A stretch of DNA of 64,000 nt, taken from Brienomyrus brachyistius (taxonomy: Eukaryota > Chordata > Actinopteri > Osteoglossiformes > Mormyridae). The stretch covers positions 34,210,118-34,274,117 of the forward strand of contig NC_064533.1 of assembly GCF_023856365.1 (NCBI RefSeq), in the 5' to 3' direction. The notes under the pieces were generated by a model. The model searched no databases. It saw only the letters and a list, made by a program, of their open reading frames with translations, and was not told the DNA's origin. Below, one piece after another: positions 10,538 to 21,715 of the stretch (within the stretch, counting starts at the first letter, position 1; every line of letters begins with the position of its first letter). A program made the translations under genes and the position numbers.

Positions 10538-11010
10538 ACACTATATGGGCAAAAATATTGGGACGCCTGGTCATTACACCCACAGGAAGTTTTATGACAT
10601 CAATATGGAGCTGGTTCCCCTTTGCAGCTGTAACAGCTGCCACTCTTCTGGGGAGGCTTTCCTCAAGATTTTTGGGTTAGTCTGTGGGAAATTTTGCCCA
10701 TTCAACCAGAAGAGCATTTGTGAGGTCAGGCGGTGAAGGCTTGGCTTGCAATTTCCATTCTAGTCATGAAGGAACAGAAAAGGACCTTCCTCAAACTGTT
10801 CATACAAAGTTGGAACCATAGAATTGTCCAGAATGTCTTGGTATGCATTTTGTTCTGTTCCAGCATGACTGTGCCCAAGTGCGCAAAGCAAAGTGTGAAA
10901 GAACTTGACTGGCCCTCACAGAACCTTGACCTCAACCCCATCGAACACCTTTTGGATGAACTAGAATTCAAATTGCGAGCCAGGCCTTCACATCTATCAT
11001 CAGTACCTGT
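10538..11010. mobile_element. Rearranged Tc1-like transposon remnant
   Basis: The left end CACTATATGGGCAAAAATA matches the terminal repeat of the Tc1-like element at 54416-55885. From 10541 to about 10845 the text matches that element's 3' half in reverse. From about 10850 to 11010 it is in forward orientation and encodes a broken transposase C-terminus containing WPSQNLDLNPIEHLLDELEF, the region with the catalytic Glu. So two pieces of one family lie head to head. Confidence 0.75.
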
Positions 11011-12529
11011 ATGTATGGGCAGTATTTTGGTTTGTTTTAGTCATTTGTTGTAATAAATAGAAAAACAGCAAGATGGATGGACCTATAGATTCATGTATGA
11101 CCTGGGGAAAACCTGGGAAGCATTTCAGCTAGTTGGTTTTTGTCATTGTTTTCAAATCTACGCAGGGAGAAAATTCTGTTCTGCTAGCAGCAATAGGTCA
11201 GAACCATCAAGCGTGATCAATCACCACAGTGCTCAGACTGCAATGTGGGCCCGTCATCTCAGCTGACAGAACATCAATGAATTCCATCATTGTGCATAGA
11301 AATGAAATGGAGCACTTAAAAAGAAATGACATGTCATCACACAAATTACCAGCAAACTGCAGCAGTCAGATCTATTTACTATTTGACATTTACTTAAATA
11401 TCCAAACTAGCAGGGTGGAAAAAAAATCTATGTCATAAAGTATGCTGGACACCTTACATTTGCATTGGAAAATTCATAACCAGATGCAGTTTAAAGATGA
11501 TTGTAGTACACATTACAATGGAAAAGGAAAACATTCTTTGAAAAAGATTCTTTGAATTAAAAAAAAACATTCCATAAAGCAATTTATACTGTGTTAAAGC
11601 ATCTGATTGTATTTGTTGATGCTTCATGGTCTGATTTAAATGTATGTAGGGTATAGGGATAGAGCCTTCAATCTGATCATTTTAGTAAATTATATAAAAG
11701 ATCAGATCCATCTCTGCACAATGAGGCCTTTGTTAAAGCAGTGACGTGGATAAAAGTTAAAGAAAAAGTATAAAATTGTATAAATGTTTTGAAATAAGGG
11801 TAATGTAGAATACTAAGAAATAAGGCGTATAAAACAGCCCTACAGCCTCTAGAGAGACCACAGAAATACTTGTAGAAGCACTACTTAGGGAGCAACCTAT
11901 TCCCTAGAAAATACAGAAATTCAAGCTGAGCGTGGATTAATCATATTTACAATCTAATTCACTATTTCAAAAATAAATTTGCTGGTCATTGGTTATACAG
12001 TGATGTGAATACATTGCTTTTGAGAGCGCACAATCATGTACCATTTAACAGACAATTTGGAAACAAGTAGCAAGCAGAGATAATTAAAAGCTAATCAAAC
12101 CGAAAAGCCATAAAGGGCTGGAATTTAGATCAAATTAACTTGTTAACATGGGAAGAAAAAAACATCATTGTATTTTCTTATGAGGCTACAGGGTAAAGAT
12201 TGTGTGTCCTTTGCATGTAACAGTGATGTCCCTTACGGGTGTAAAGACTTTTATAAGAGAAAATTATTTTTTTCTCTTCCTAAACTCCTGCAAGGAATCC
12301 TGGTCAGCACCACTACTGGGTGGATTTAAAGGGAAAGAACCTAAATAAATCAGAATAGCTTCCCACATGGTAACTGATCCATCGGTCCATATATTTTCAA
12401 TATCCACAAATAGAGTCATCAAAGTAAATTGGATTGTGTGGATGTGTTTCTGTATACATGTATTATTTTTATATTATACATGTTTTATTTTTATAGCATG
12501 ACATAGTGTCTTAACAGCGGCTTGGCAGC

Positions 12530-12825
12530 TACATACTGTGAAATCACATTTCCAGAGCTGCAGGCCATGGCTGCTCATGGCCGATGCATATTCTCCCAAT
12601 GATCACATTGGCTTCCGCCAGATAAAGCTTCCCACAGTCAAAGGGCATGTGGTTTGGGTGAATTGGGTGTCTCTAAGTTGTCCAGTGTGTGTGGACGTGT
12701 GCCATGTTATGGGCGAATATCCTATCCAAGGTGCTTTCCTGGCTTGTGTGCTTTGTTTCCTTGGAAAGGCTGTAGGTCCATCCAGGATACGCAAGATGGA
12801 TAAGTGGTTATGGAAGTAATTATTA
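12530..12825 (+). repeat. Degenerate SINE
   Basis: Contains CTAAGTTGTCCAGTGTGTGTG, then a ...CCATCCAGGATACGCAAGATGGATAAGTGGTTATGG tail in pieces, the usual 3' landmark of fish tRNA SINEs. Strongly mutated. Confidence 0.5.
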
Positions 12826-13331
12826 CTTATTGAAGTAAATATATCACGAAGGACAGGACTTATCCAGAAGAACATCATACATGCTCATTACAGTAATTCT
12901 TTTGGGAAGTAATATGACAAAATGGAAATGTCACAAAACAATGGAGTGTAATAAACAAAAACTATAATGATAGTTATAATAGAAAGCATGAATCTTTGAT
13001 CGACGAAGGGTAACTATCTGCCAACCCCCCAAACTTGGGCATTATGCAACCTAATAAAAGTCATAAAAAATTGTGCAAGTGTTGTTATGACTCAATTGTC
13101 AAGGGAACAACAGCTCACCTTCCACTAAGGAGGTTCTGAACACAAGAGACTTGAGTTATACCTGCCTCTTCCTCGTTCTTGTACGTCTTCTTCTCTAAAA
13201 TGTCCTTCCCAAGTGCTTTAAGTGTATTTAATGTCCATGCATGAGTAACTAGAGTGTAGTGTGTCAGTGTATTGCTGCTAAAGTGGAGTGTATGGATAGA
13301 TTAGAAGCGGTATCCCATGCATAACACTCAC

Positions 13332-13397
13332 AGGTCTGGCACTGGTCCTCCCGGGGGCCCCAGCAGCGACCGTTACATGTTCTGTGGCACCGTCCAC
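13332..13397 (-). CDS. erbb4: erbb4 exon 5 (start of domain II)
   Basis: 66 bp. Acceptor ...GTATTCATAG before GTGGACGG; donor CAGACCT followed by GTGAGTG. It encodes (C)GRCHRTCNGRCWGPREDQ, then CQT. The cysteine spacing C-x2-C-x3-C-x3-C-W-G-P is that of the first furin-like module of ErbB4. Confidence 0.97.
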
Positions 13398-13599
13398 CTA
13401 TGAATACATCAAGCAGCTTGGTGAACTACATTATGTATTAGTCAGAGAATGGGAGCCTAAACATAATAATTCTCAAATATGAGTTAATAAAAGTCACAGA
13501 TTATTTGCACACATATACATTTATAATCACTTGTTTTACCTACTTCAGCATTTGCTCTATACTGCAATGAGCGGATGCTGTTCGTCGATTATTCAACAT

Positions 13600-14310
13600 A
13601 GTGCCCTCAAAGCTTGTGATGAAGATCAGGAAATTGGGACTGAACAATTCCATCTGCAAATGAATCTTGGACCTTTCCACCTGCCTGATCCTCAAGACAG
13701 GAACCCTTCAGAGGTGTGTGCTCATCATCACAACACTAACAATGATGAAACTCCCTACAGATCATAATCAATATTTGCAAAATTAAGTGGATGATCATGG
13801 AATACAGGAAGAAACTGGAGGCCACTAGTATCCAGGGAGCTGAGCTGGAGAAGGGTTAGCAAGTTCATCAGAGTGCATGCACACCACTGACAGATTGGAC
13901 TGGTCACTATACACTGACATTTCGATAAAAAAGGGCACACTTCCCTTCCTCAAGAGGCTTAAGAAGTTTGTCATTGCTTCTGAGATTCTCACTAGCTTTC
14001 ACAGGTACACTGACCATCTGGTATGGCAGCTGTACCACCAGGGACCGTAAGGTGGTGAAAGAATCTCAGATTATCACTGGGGGCAGGCTCCCAGCTCTAG
14101 AGGACATTTAAGAAAAGAGAATTCTTTGCAGAAAGCCCACAGAGTCATCAAAGACCCCAGTCAACCCAGGCATGGACTATTTACCTTCAAGACTGACAGC
14201 CAATATTGCCGCTTCCAGTCTACAACCAGAAAGCTGGATAGAAGCTTCTCTGCATGTGCTATCAGACTGGTAAAAAACCAAAAGTTCCAGATGGACTACA
14301 ACCCTTAACA
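13600..14310 (+). pseudogene. LINE reverse-transcriptase C-terminal remnant (L2/Rex-like)
   Basis: Plus-strand pieces read like the end of a fish LINE ORF2: the text ...YGSCTTRDRKVV..., AHRVIKDPSQPRHGLFTF and RSFSACAIRLVKN (14126-14308) matches the usual closing motif of L2/Rex-type elements. Stops and frameshifts break it. It runs antisense to erbb4. Confidence 0.6.
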
Positions 14311-14639
14311 CTGATCTACACCCCACTCACTCTCATTTGCATTTAACCTAGTATTGCTCAATTCCATTTTGCACCATTGGCAAATGTTTACTACACTGTT
14401 TATTTGCTATTTAGTATTATTTATTTAATAACTATTACTGTCTCTTTCCTTCCTTCCTCCTCTTCAGTACCTCACCAATAAAGCTACTGTTCATGCAAGG
14501 AAACACAAAAAAAGCTGGATCAGCTGTGTTTTCTAAAACAAGCCTTCCATCTGTCCTTCCATCCACCTATCTTAAGACTACTTCTTAGGCTAAGTGTCAC
14601 AGTAGCAGCAAGACAAGAAAGTCAAACCTGACCTCTCTT

Positions 14640-14800
14640 TCCAAAGCCATAGATTCCGGGATCTTCTGGGCAATCCCCAGGCATTCCCAAGATAGCTAGG
14701 AGACATATTGTCCCTTCAGTATGTCCTGGGTCTGCCCTGGGGCCTGCCAGTGGGACATAGTCAGACCTGCTCCCTTGGAAGCTGACCAGGTGGAAATCCA
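14640..14800. repeat. Possible LINE-derived fragment
   Basis: Text such as GTCCTGGGTCTGCCCTGGGGC and CCAGTGGGACATAG resembles a common LINE-derived motif of fish genomes. Short and uncertain. Confidence 0.35.
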
Positions 14801-14919
14801 GTGAAGATGAGCAGTATCATGGTCTAGAACTATCTATATTTACCAGAAGTGTTATTTACCAAATTCATCTCCACCCGGTTATCATAGCACATGTCAAAGG
14901 CTTGCCCAGCTGAAGACTG

Positions 14920-15990
14920 ATTTGGAGCCTGGTGGCTCTTCATTCTTCAGCAAGATAACAACCCAAAACACACCTCAGGAGAGGAATCCAAGAGGGAATT
15001 TCCAGTTTTATTGAGCATTGCATATAATTTATGTTTCACCGTTTATACTTTAAAATGCATTTTTATTTTTTTTTCTAAGTAGGTACTGGAAAATATATAA
15101 TGTAAAACATTATGAATCCTACTTTGCAACAAGTGTAACCAAGCCACTGACTGGTTCTGTATTTTAAATTTACATCTTCAGATTATTGTCTACAGATTGC
15201 AATATATGGGCATCTTTATTAGGGATACTTTTATGAGCTAACATACTAAGCTACTTAGGAGGAATATCGGATATTTAAGCCTTATTATTTTAGTTTTCAT
15301 ACATGAGGTATTTATAAAACACAGAAATTAAAACAATAGAAAACAAATTAATATGAATGTCTAGTATATAAACTGGCAACAATAATGTACCTTAATTACA
15401 ATAGAAAAAATAGTTATTTTATGAACTTTCCATAAGTGTTTCAGGGTCATAGTAAGTTACCACAGTAATATCATTTGGACATGTCTTTACATCTAGATTG
15501 TGAGTGAGGAGACAGATCAAAGCTTTCCTGCTGACTGAAACACATCAAAGGACTTTCACTAACATCACTGAGGAACCTGTAATATGGTATCAGTTGACAG
15601 TTATCTGGACACCAAAGAAAATTCTGCAACCATCATAATGAACTGCAGAAAAAATCTATAACATTGGGAAAGAAAGATTAATATACACTAGACTATATAT
15701 AAAGGATTATATGGTAAAGCTAGTTTGACCTTATATTGCCATGATAACTTTCTCAGCACTACATAGCTGTAATTCAGTCAGTAAACCTGTTTAATAATCT
15801 TATTTTGCTATTATTAACCTCCAAAGCAGTAATGCAGTAGGCATATTTTTTTCCATTTACAATAAGGGAGTGAAGTGGTTGTCTGGGTATTTTCATTGTT
15901 CTTATATAAAGATCAGTAAAGAGGCATCTGTCCTTGTCAATGGTTGCCCAATTAAATTTTAGTTCTCAGGTGCCAATAATTTTGGGAAAA
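14920..15990 (+). mobile_element. Decayed Tc1-like element (fragments)
   Basis: CTTCAGCAAGATAACAACCC at about 14945 codes LQQDNNPKHT, the second catalytic-Asp motif of Tc1 transposases. Near 15970, CCAATAATTTTG resembles a Tc1 terminal repeat. The rest is unrecognisable. Confidence 0.4.
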
Positions 15991-16232
15991 TATTTTTCAT
16001 TTTATTTTTATGAAAAAATAATGAACTTTGCAATTTATTTAATGACCTTGTTTTTAAAATTAAACGAATAAAAATAAAATGCCACTGATAAAGTGCACAT
16101 AACTTTCTTCTTTATCTGTTTACTGACTAATAAATACAAGATAATGTATTGGCTGTAACCTGAAGGTAATTAAATCATCCAAAGTGGCTAAATTGATGGG
16201 CAGCTCTTGAGTGAAGGACAAGGGTTACTCAC

Positions 16233-16364
16233 ATCCTGCACTGCTGTTTGTGGGCACCACCAGTAGCTCAGAGCGGTAGTTCTTGACGATGTCTTGCCAG
16301 TGAATTGTGTCAGCATGGCACAGGAACTTGTTTTGGTCCACATAGATGCCACCGTTAAGGATCT
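16233..16364 (-). CDS. erbb4: erbb4 exon 4 (domain I)
   Basis: 132 bp. Acceptor ...TCATCCCACAG before AGATCCTT; donor AGGAT followed by GTGAGTAAC. It encodes [20 protein letters not shown], then [17 protein letters not shown] and PTNSSAG(C). One codon shorter than I recall for human (135 bp); the loss falls in the variable loop after IVKN, so the frame is kept. NSS is a sequon. Confidence 0.96.
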
Positions 16365-16699
16365 CTGTGGGATGAAAAAGGCCTTTTAGTACGTGAAACC
16401 AGGGAAGCGGCCGATATTACAATTTTTACAGTTTTCTTGTTCTCATGGCAAGGTGATATTGAATCCATCCAAGCATTAGTCATCTTGAATTTGATTCTTA
16501 GCCTGCATTTGTAGATATTTATCAGTGATAGGCTACAGAAAATTAATTACAGTAATATAGAACTGGCATTAATCTGACCCAAGTATTGGCTGGATAAAAG
16601 ATAAAAACCAACACACAGACCTGTCATTCATTAGATTTTTGGCAGTAATTAATTTTTTTCTTCTTTAAGAGAAAAGAGCCCCCATCAGATGTTTAAATC

Positions 16700-17060
16700 C
16701 ATCCATTTTCCAAACCACTTATCCTTCTGGGTCGCGGGGGGGGGGGGGGGGGGGGGGGCAAAGCCTATCCCGGAAGCAATGGGCACGAGGCAGGGAACAA
16801 CCCAGGATGGGGAGCCAGCCCATCGCAGGGCACACTCACACCCCATTCACTCACACATGCATTCCTATGGGCAATTTAGCAACTCCAATTAGCCTCATCA
16901 TGTTTTTGGACTGTGGGGGGAAACCGGAGTACCCGGAGGAAACCCCACAACGACATGGGGAGAACATGCAAAGTCCACACACGTGACCCAGGCGGAGACT
17001 CAAACCCGAGTCCCAGAGGTGTGAGGCAACAGTGCTAACTACTGTACCACCATGCCGCCC
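16700..17060 (-). mobile_element. Full-length tRNA-headed SINE with 14-bp target duplication
   Basis: 361 bp, reverse orientation: the tRNA-like head (GGGGCGGCATGGTGG) is at 17060, the tail (GGATGGAT) at 16700. CAGATGTTTAAATC occurs at 16686-16699 and 17061-17074, a perfect target duplication. The SINE body shares the GTTTGCATG...CTCC block with DANA/HE1-type elements. A 24-base G run (16736-16759) sits near the tail. Confidence 0.93.
16736..16759 (+). repeat. poly-G run (24 bases)
   Basis: Uninterrupted G tract inside the SINE at 16700-17060; its length may be an assembly artefact. Confidence 0.9.
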
Positions 17061-17136
17061 CAGATGTTTAAATCTATAAATATAAATAGCTTCCTAATTA
17101 TAATCCTTGCTGCATTATTATCAATAATGAGATAAT

Positions 17137-17240
17137 CCTTCTCTTTTAAATTTGTAAAATGTAAATGATTTACACTGCATAATTTAAATCAGTATTTCTT
17201 TATTCTTTCTATCTTAACTGTAGTAAGAAATATTACAATG
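17137..17240 (+). repeat. Diverged direct repeat, copy 1
   Basis: Resembles 18278-18385 in the same orientation: both run from an ATCCTTCT-like start through TTAAATTTGT and end in ATCTTAACTGTAGTAA / TCTTAACTGTAGTAA. Function unknown. Confidence 0.6.
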
Positions 17241-18277
17241 TCTCGATCCTTTAAGTACAGCCCCTGTGATTATAACATCAATAAAAAAACAAGGAATTAC
17301 AAATAATTCATTCATTTATTCAGATCTATACCACATGTCCCACACAGGGTCATGTGGTTCTGCGGCCAGTCCCCTGGAAACAACATTACAGTTTGCATGC
17401 TGGGGTCAGGTTTGCTGTTGTGCATATGGTATAAATGTTCTTAGAAAGTTGTACTGTATTACATCATGACAAAATCCAAATAGAAGCTTACAGTAGGTTT
17501 GAATAAATAACACGCCTGTCAGCTAAGATTGGCTCTATTTAAAAGTGTATATCCATGATCCTGCTACTAATTTTGAACAGTCATCCTAAGAGTCCACCCT
17601 ATTGCTTTAGTTAGGGTTGCTGCCCTTATTGTGGGAGATCACAGAGTGCCCCTGGTGAGAATGGTACTGTATGCGTGTGAAAGCACTACTCCCACGCACC
17701 AAATATACAGACAATAATATTTACGAATATACAGTACTGTACAGGCTTAGACTGTCAAAGGCAATTGTTTAAACAATCTTTATGTGGGTGTTAAACTATG
17801 ATTATATGTCTGCTATAGTGTGCAAGAGTAGCCATTTCAAAACCGCTTCTGAAGTCATACTAGAATTTGTAGTAACCATTCAATATACCTATGTATTTTT
17901 TGACTCGACCGTTAGCACACCTTGTTTGGCTGATCAATACCTCATTGAGTTATTTAACTAAATCAGTTAATTGATTAAATGAGCCTATTACATGGAGAGG
18001 AATTGGAATTAAAGTGGTATAATATTGAAGATATCTTTAGAGAATGGAAGAAATTCTTGTCACTTATTATTGTGTCATTGTTCAGATATTTTTCTTAACC
18101 AAATATATACAGTTACTACTTACTACCATAGGAACAACTACAGTCAACAATATTACATATGTGATTGACAGAATCCAATATACAGTAGATCCAGTTTTCT
18201 CTGTGCATTGCCAAAGAGACAATGGAAAAATTAATAATGGTTTTAGAGACATAATAAGCAGGTTGCTAAAGGTATGA

Positions 18278-18385
18278 ATTATCCTTCTGTTTAAATTTGT
18301 GAAATGTTTGTGCAATGATTTATATTGTATATTTTGAATCCATATATTTATTATTTCTGTCTTAACTGTAGTAAAAAAAAAAAAT
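18278..18385 (+). repeat. Diverged direct repeat, copy 2
   Basis: Partner of 17137-17240, about 1.1 kb away. Either a tandem segmental duplication or two pieces of an old transposon. Confidence 0.6.
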
Positions 18386-19869
18386 ATTTATGCTTCTTAT
18401 CGTCTCAAACCGTAATTGACTTTATGAAAGTTCACTCTCAGATCTATTGGAAATTTTGAAAAAATCGCCCATGTCCCTGAAACCCTAAGCAATAAGCATG
18501 AGTAGGAACAAAGAGATGCAGTGTTTGCCTCTACACCTTTAATATGATTTTTTACAAGATTTTATTTATCACAGTAAATAAAGTGGAATGTGCGGTACAG
18601 AAAGTCTTCGGTGATGCTGTGGAAAGCAAAACTCAAGCAAACAGCTGCATTACGCTTTTTTAAAATTATAATTAAAATATGCAAAGACTCTAAATATCTG
18701 ACAGGCCATTCTGTTTTCATTAACTTTTTGCACAATATATTATTGAAACAAAGGATTTTGGATAGGCCAATTTGGAATCTCTTACAGTGAAACCTGAACA
18801 GTTTGTAGAAAACAATGTATTTAGTTTCTTCTTCTAACAGAGAGAAATGAGTGGGATTACCACTCCCACACACCAGCAGGTGTCTGTCTGCCAGGTCTGT
18901 GTGCATGGTCCCTATCCCATAACTACTCTCTACATCAAGCTCAGCATGCTGGGATCTGGATCGGCATTTGGCACCACACAGGCAGCCTGACCCACTTCCC
19001 TACTAGCAGAATTGGCAGCCAGCATGCCAGTATCTGGAGCAGGTGTCGCATGTTGGCAAGAATGAGGAGTCAGGGGGGTGGGTGTGACCTTATCATTGGG
19101 GCTCCAGATGTGACCTGGGCAGCCACTGGTGGTGGGGGGGCACCGTTATCCTAATTCTTTCTACAGTCTTATCACTGACAAACATATGTGGGGGATCTAG
19201 TAAAATTTCACTTACTTTTACAGAAAAAGAATATTTAATAGTTGTTTAGTAGAACTTAAAACTAGTTAACTACCTGGATATTTTACTTTAGCAAGTCTGG
19301 CTAAGTAGTTTTCTTAAAGGGTACAAAATAGCAACATTCAAAGTTAAATGCTGGTTATTTTAAATCACTCTGATTATAAACAGAGATTGAACCTGCACCC
19401 TAACCACAGATGTTTGTCTCTTTTCCTAGTTCTTCTGGATCTCGCATTGCTACTAATTGCTAATTCAGGGTTTGTTTAGGTACTCTGGTTTCGATTGTTG
19501 TACTATCCCCTGTGTCTGAATATCCGTAAAACTCAATTTCCCATAACACACCTTGGACTTCTTACTTCAGAAAGAACCCCCACTTACAGTTACACTAATG
19601 CTTTCTATCACTTCCTCTATTTCATTCACTAGTTCTGCTCAAACCCAACCAGCCATGCCTGACTGGCATACAACATGTCAACAGGTTTCACTGCAGGAGT
19701 GTTGAAGAGGCAGCCTGGCATTGGAGAAGTAGATTGCTTTGCTTTAGGTTTTCATTTCCCTTCCTCAGAAATACTTCTCTGTGCCTAAAAAAGCATGTGC
19801 AGGATCTGACCTTAAAGATTATCCATTGTATTTTTCATTAAGGGCATTAAGCAGAATGGGACCATAGTT

Positions 19870-20005
19870 CAATTCACTTGACTAGAGGCGATGTATGATT
19901 CAGTTGTGCTTGCGATCAGATGGTCGCTAGTTCAAATCCTGGAGGCCTTTGAGCAACGCCCTTAATCACAATTGCTGCAGGGACTGGTTGACCACGATTT
20001 CTCAA
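19870..20005 (+). repeat. Possible SINE remnant with tRNA-like box B
   Basis: GGTCGCTAGTTCAAATCCTGG resembles a tRNA-type box B. It is followed by GCCTTTGAGCAACGCCCTTAA, a common fish repeat motif. No cloverleaf could be drawn, so it is not called a tRNA gene. Confidence 0.4.
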
Positions 20006-20308
20006 AAAAGAGGAATTGAAGTAAAACATAAACGTAAGTAAAACATAAAATCAGGAAACATTAACAGGTGACTAATTGGTAATTGACAAATTAGTAAAGT
20101 ACAGTCACATTCTCAGGAACATTCTGCAGGTTGACTTCTTACAGAAATAGATTGTTGGTTTTCTTACCAAAAAGTAACTTTAAGAATCACAAGAATTTTG
20201 GAATGCATGCTGTACTACTATTGTCTATGAGCTTCTAACAGTAGGTATACTAGCTTCTGTGATAGCAAAGTTTCTATAAGATGCCTCTCTTGGACCAGGC
20301 AAAATGTA

Positions 20309-20659
20309 TTGGTTTGGTTACGGGGGATGTCCAGAAGGCTGAAGGCTACAGATTGTGCGCCACTCCTGTTCTTCCTGGTTCCTGCCAGCAGCTTTGGCAG
20401 TTCTAAGACCTTCAGCCCGACGGCTCTGGCACCTGTGGTGCTGTCGGCTCTAGCTGAGCACCTGCAGAGTGAGGCAAGGGCCCTGCCAGTAAGCTGCCAC
20501 TTGCTAAATAAGAGCCGTCCTCTACCAAGTTATGAGGATGTGCTCAACTCCCCGGGTTTTATCACTGGGTTCCCAATAAGACAACATCTCTTCTCAAAGC
20601 TGGAAGAGTACAGTGCAAAAGAAGAGAGGAAAATGCATAAAGATCATATTTCCGTATAA
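20309..20659 (+). pseudogene. Unidentified GC-rich 116-codon frame (possible retrocopy fragment)
   Basis: Not recognised. The frame starts MVWLRGMSRRLKATDCAPLL and ends KLEEYSAKEERKMHKDHISV. It also extends a few codons upstream of the ATG without a stop. The internal text LLNKSRPLPSYEDVLNSPGF reads like a genuine globular protein. GC content is well above the AT-rich surroundings. It lies in erbb4 intron 3, antisense, with no clear splice sites, poly-A tail or promoter. Alternatives are a fragment of a transposon protein, a processed pseudogene, or chance. Confidence 0.35.
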
Positions 20660-20947
20660 TGAGTTTAGACTTTTATAACTGAATATAATTACTAGACTGT
20701 GATCATGACCTATATGTTATAAATGTAATTATACAATCTCAGAATTGGCATTTCATTAAATGGCATTTGTCTCTGAATTCCCATTATTATGCAGAATTTC
20801 GATGGGATTATTGGAAGATCCAGGTCACCCAAGCACGTTCTCCCACAAAATATGACAAACATACGCGTGCTCTTACTAAAATTCAATGACTTACAATTTA
20901 AAAAAGAATTTAATTCTTTTAATTCTTTGTCATACAATGACAAATTA

Positions 20948-21295
20948 AGGGGGCGGCATGGTGGTGCAGTGGTAAGCACTGTTGCCTCATATTTCTGGGG
21001 CCAGGCATCAAGTGTCCGCCAGGGTTTCACGTGTGTGGAGTTTGCATGTTCTCGCCATGTCGTCGTGGGGTTTCCTCTGGATACTCCGGTTTTCCCCCCA
21101 CCCCACAGTCCAAAGAGATGCTGATGCTAATTGGAGTTACTAAAAAAATAAGAATTGCCCATAGGTGTGCATGTGTGAGTGTGCCCTGCAATGGGCTGCC
21201 CCCCTGTCCTGGGTTGTTCCCCGCCTCGTGCCCATACGTTCCGCCAGACCCCCTGTGACCCAAAAGGATAAGCAGTTTAGAAAATAGATGGATGG
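20948..21295 (+). mobile_element. Full-length tRNA-headed SINE with 14-bp target duplication
   Basis: Starts AGGGGGCGGCATGGTGG and ends AAATAGATGGATGG. ACAATGACAAATTA at 20934-20947 is repeated exactly at 21296-21309. Same family as 16700-17060, opposite orientation. Confidence 0.93.
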
Positions 21296-21544
21296 ACAAT
21301 GACAAATTAGCTCATCAAGGAATCCAAGCGATCAATCACAGACAATAAGAAGCCATTACACACATTCAGCCTGTTAGATGATACATGTAATATAATACAC
21401 AATGGATTGTGGTAGAGTTAGAAAGAACATAGAAAGTTACTATGATTCCTCATTGAAAGAAAAATCACAGATCCACATTTATTGCAGAATTTTTATTGGA
21501 CAAGTACTATTTGACGTTTATACTGATTAAATTCACCATCAATG

Positions 21545-21715
21545 CATGTATGGGACACGCCAGGCAAAATTCCAGTCCATCCCAAGACACACACAACTTG
21601 TAGACACCAGATCAAACCAATGTTTGTATTTTACCCAGAACACCCACCAAGCAGGGATTGGGAATTTAACACATAAGTCTTAAGTTATGAGGTTATGCTT
21701 GTTCCCACTCAGCTA
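21545..21715 (-). repeat. Degenerate SINE fragment
   Basis: On the minus strand the order of pieces (CCCTGCTTGGTGGGTGTTCTGG..., GTCTTGGGATGGACTGG) recalls the 3' half of a fish SINE. Weak. Confidence 0.35.

Larger units (their letters stand above)
9968..13331 (-). other. erbb4 intron 5, with nested MITE, Tc1 remnant and SINE
   Basis: 3364 bp, GT-AG. Recognised contents: TIR element 10156-10429, rearranged Tc1-like remnant 10538-11010, degenerate SINE about 12530-12825. The stretch 11060-12520 holds nothing I recognise. Confidence 0.8.
13398..16232 (-). other. erbb4 intron 4, with LINE and Tc1 remnants
   Basis: 2835 bp, GT-AG. Contains a LINE 3' remnant at 13600-14310 and scattered Tc1-like pieces from about 14920. 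The stretch 15000-15880 is AT-rich without recognised content. Confidence 0.75.

Noticed and set aside
17000..17060. tRNA gene (box A/B-like text in SINE heads, also at 120-158, 20948-21020 and 19920)
   Set aside because: Heads are followed by SINE bodies, two have retroposition target duplications, and no full cloverleaf forms.
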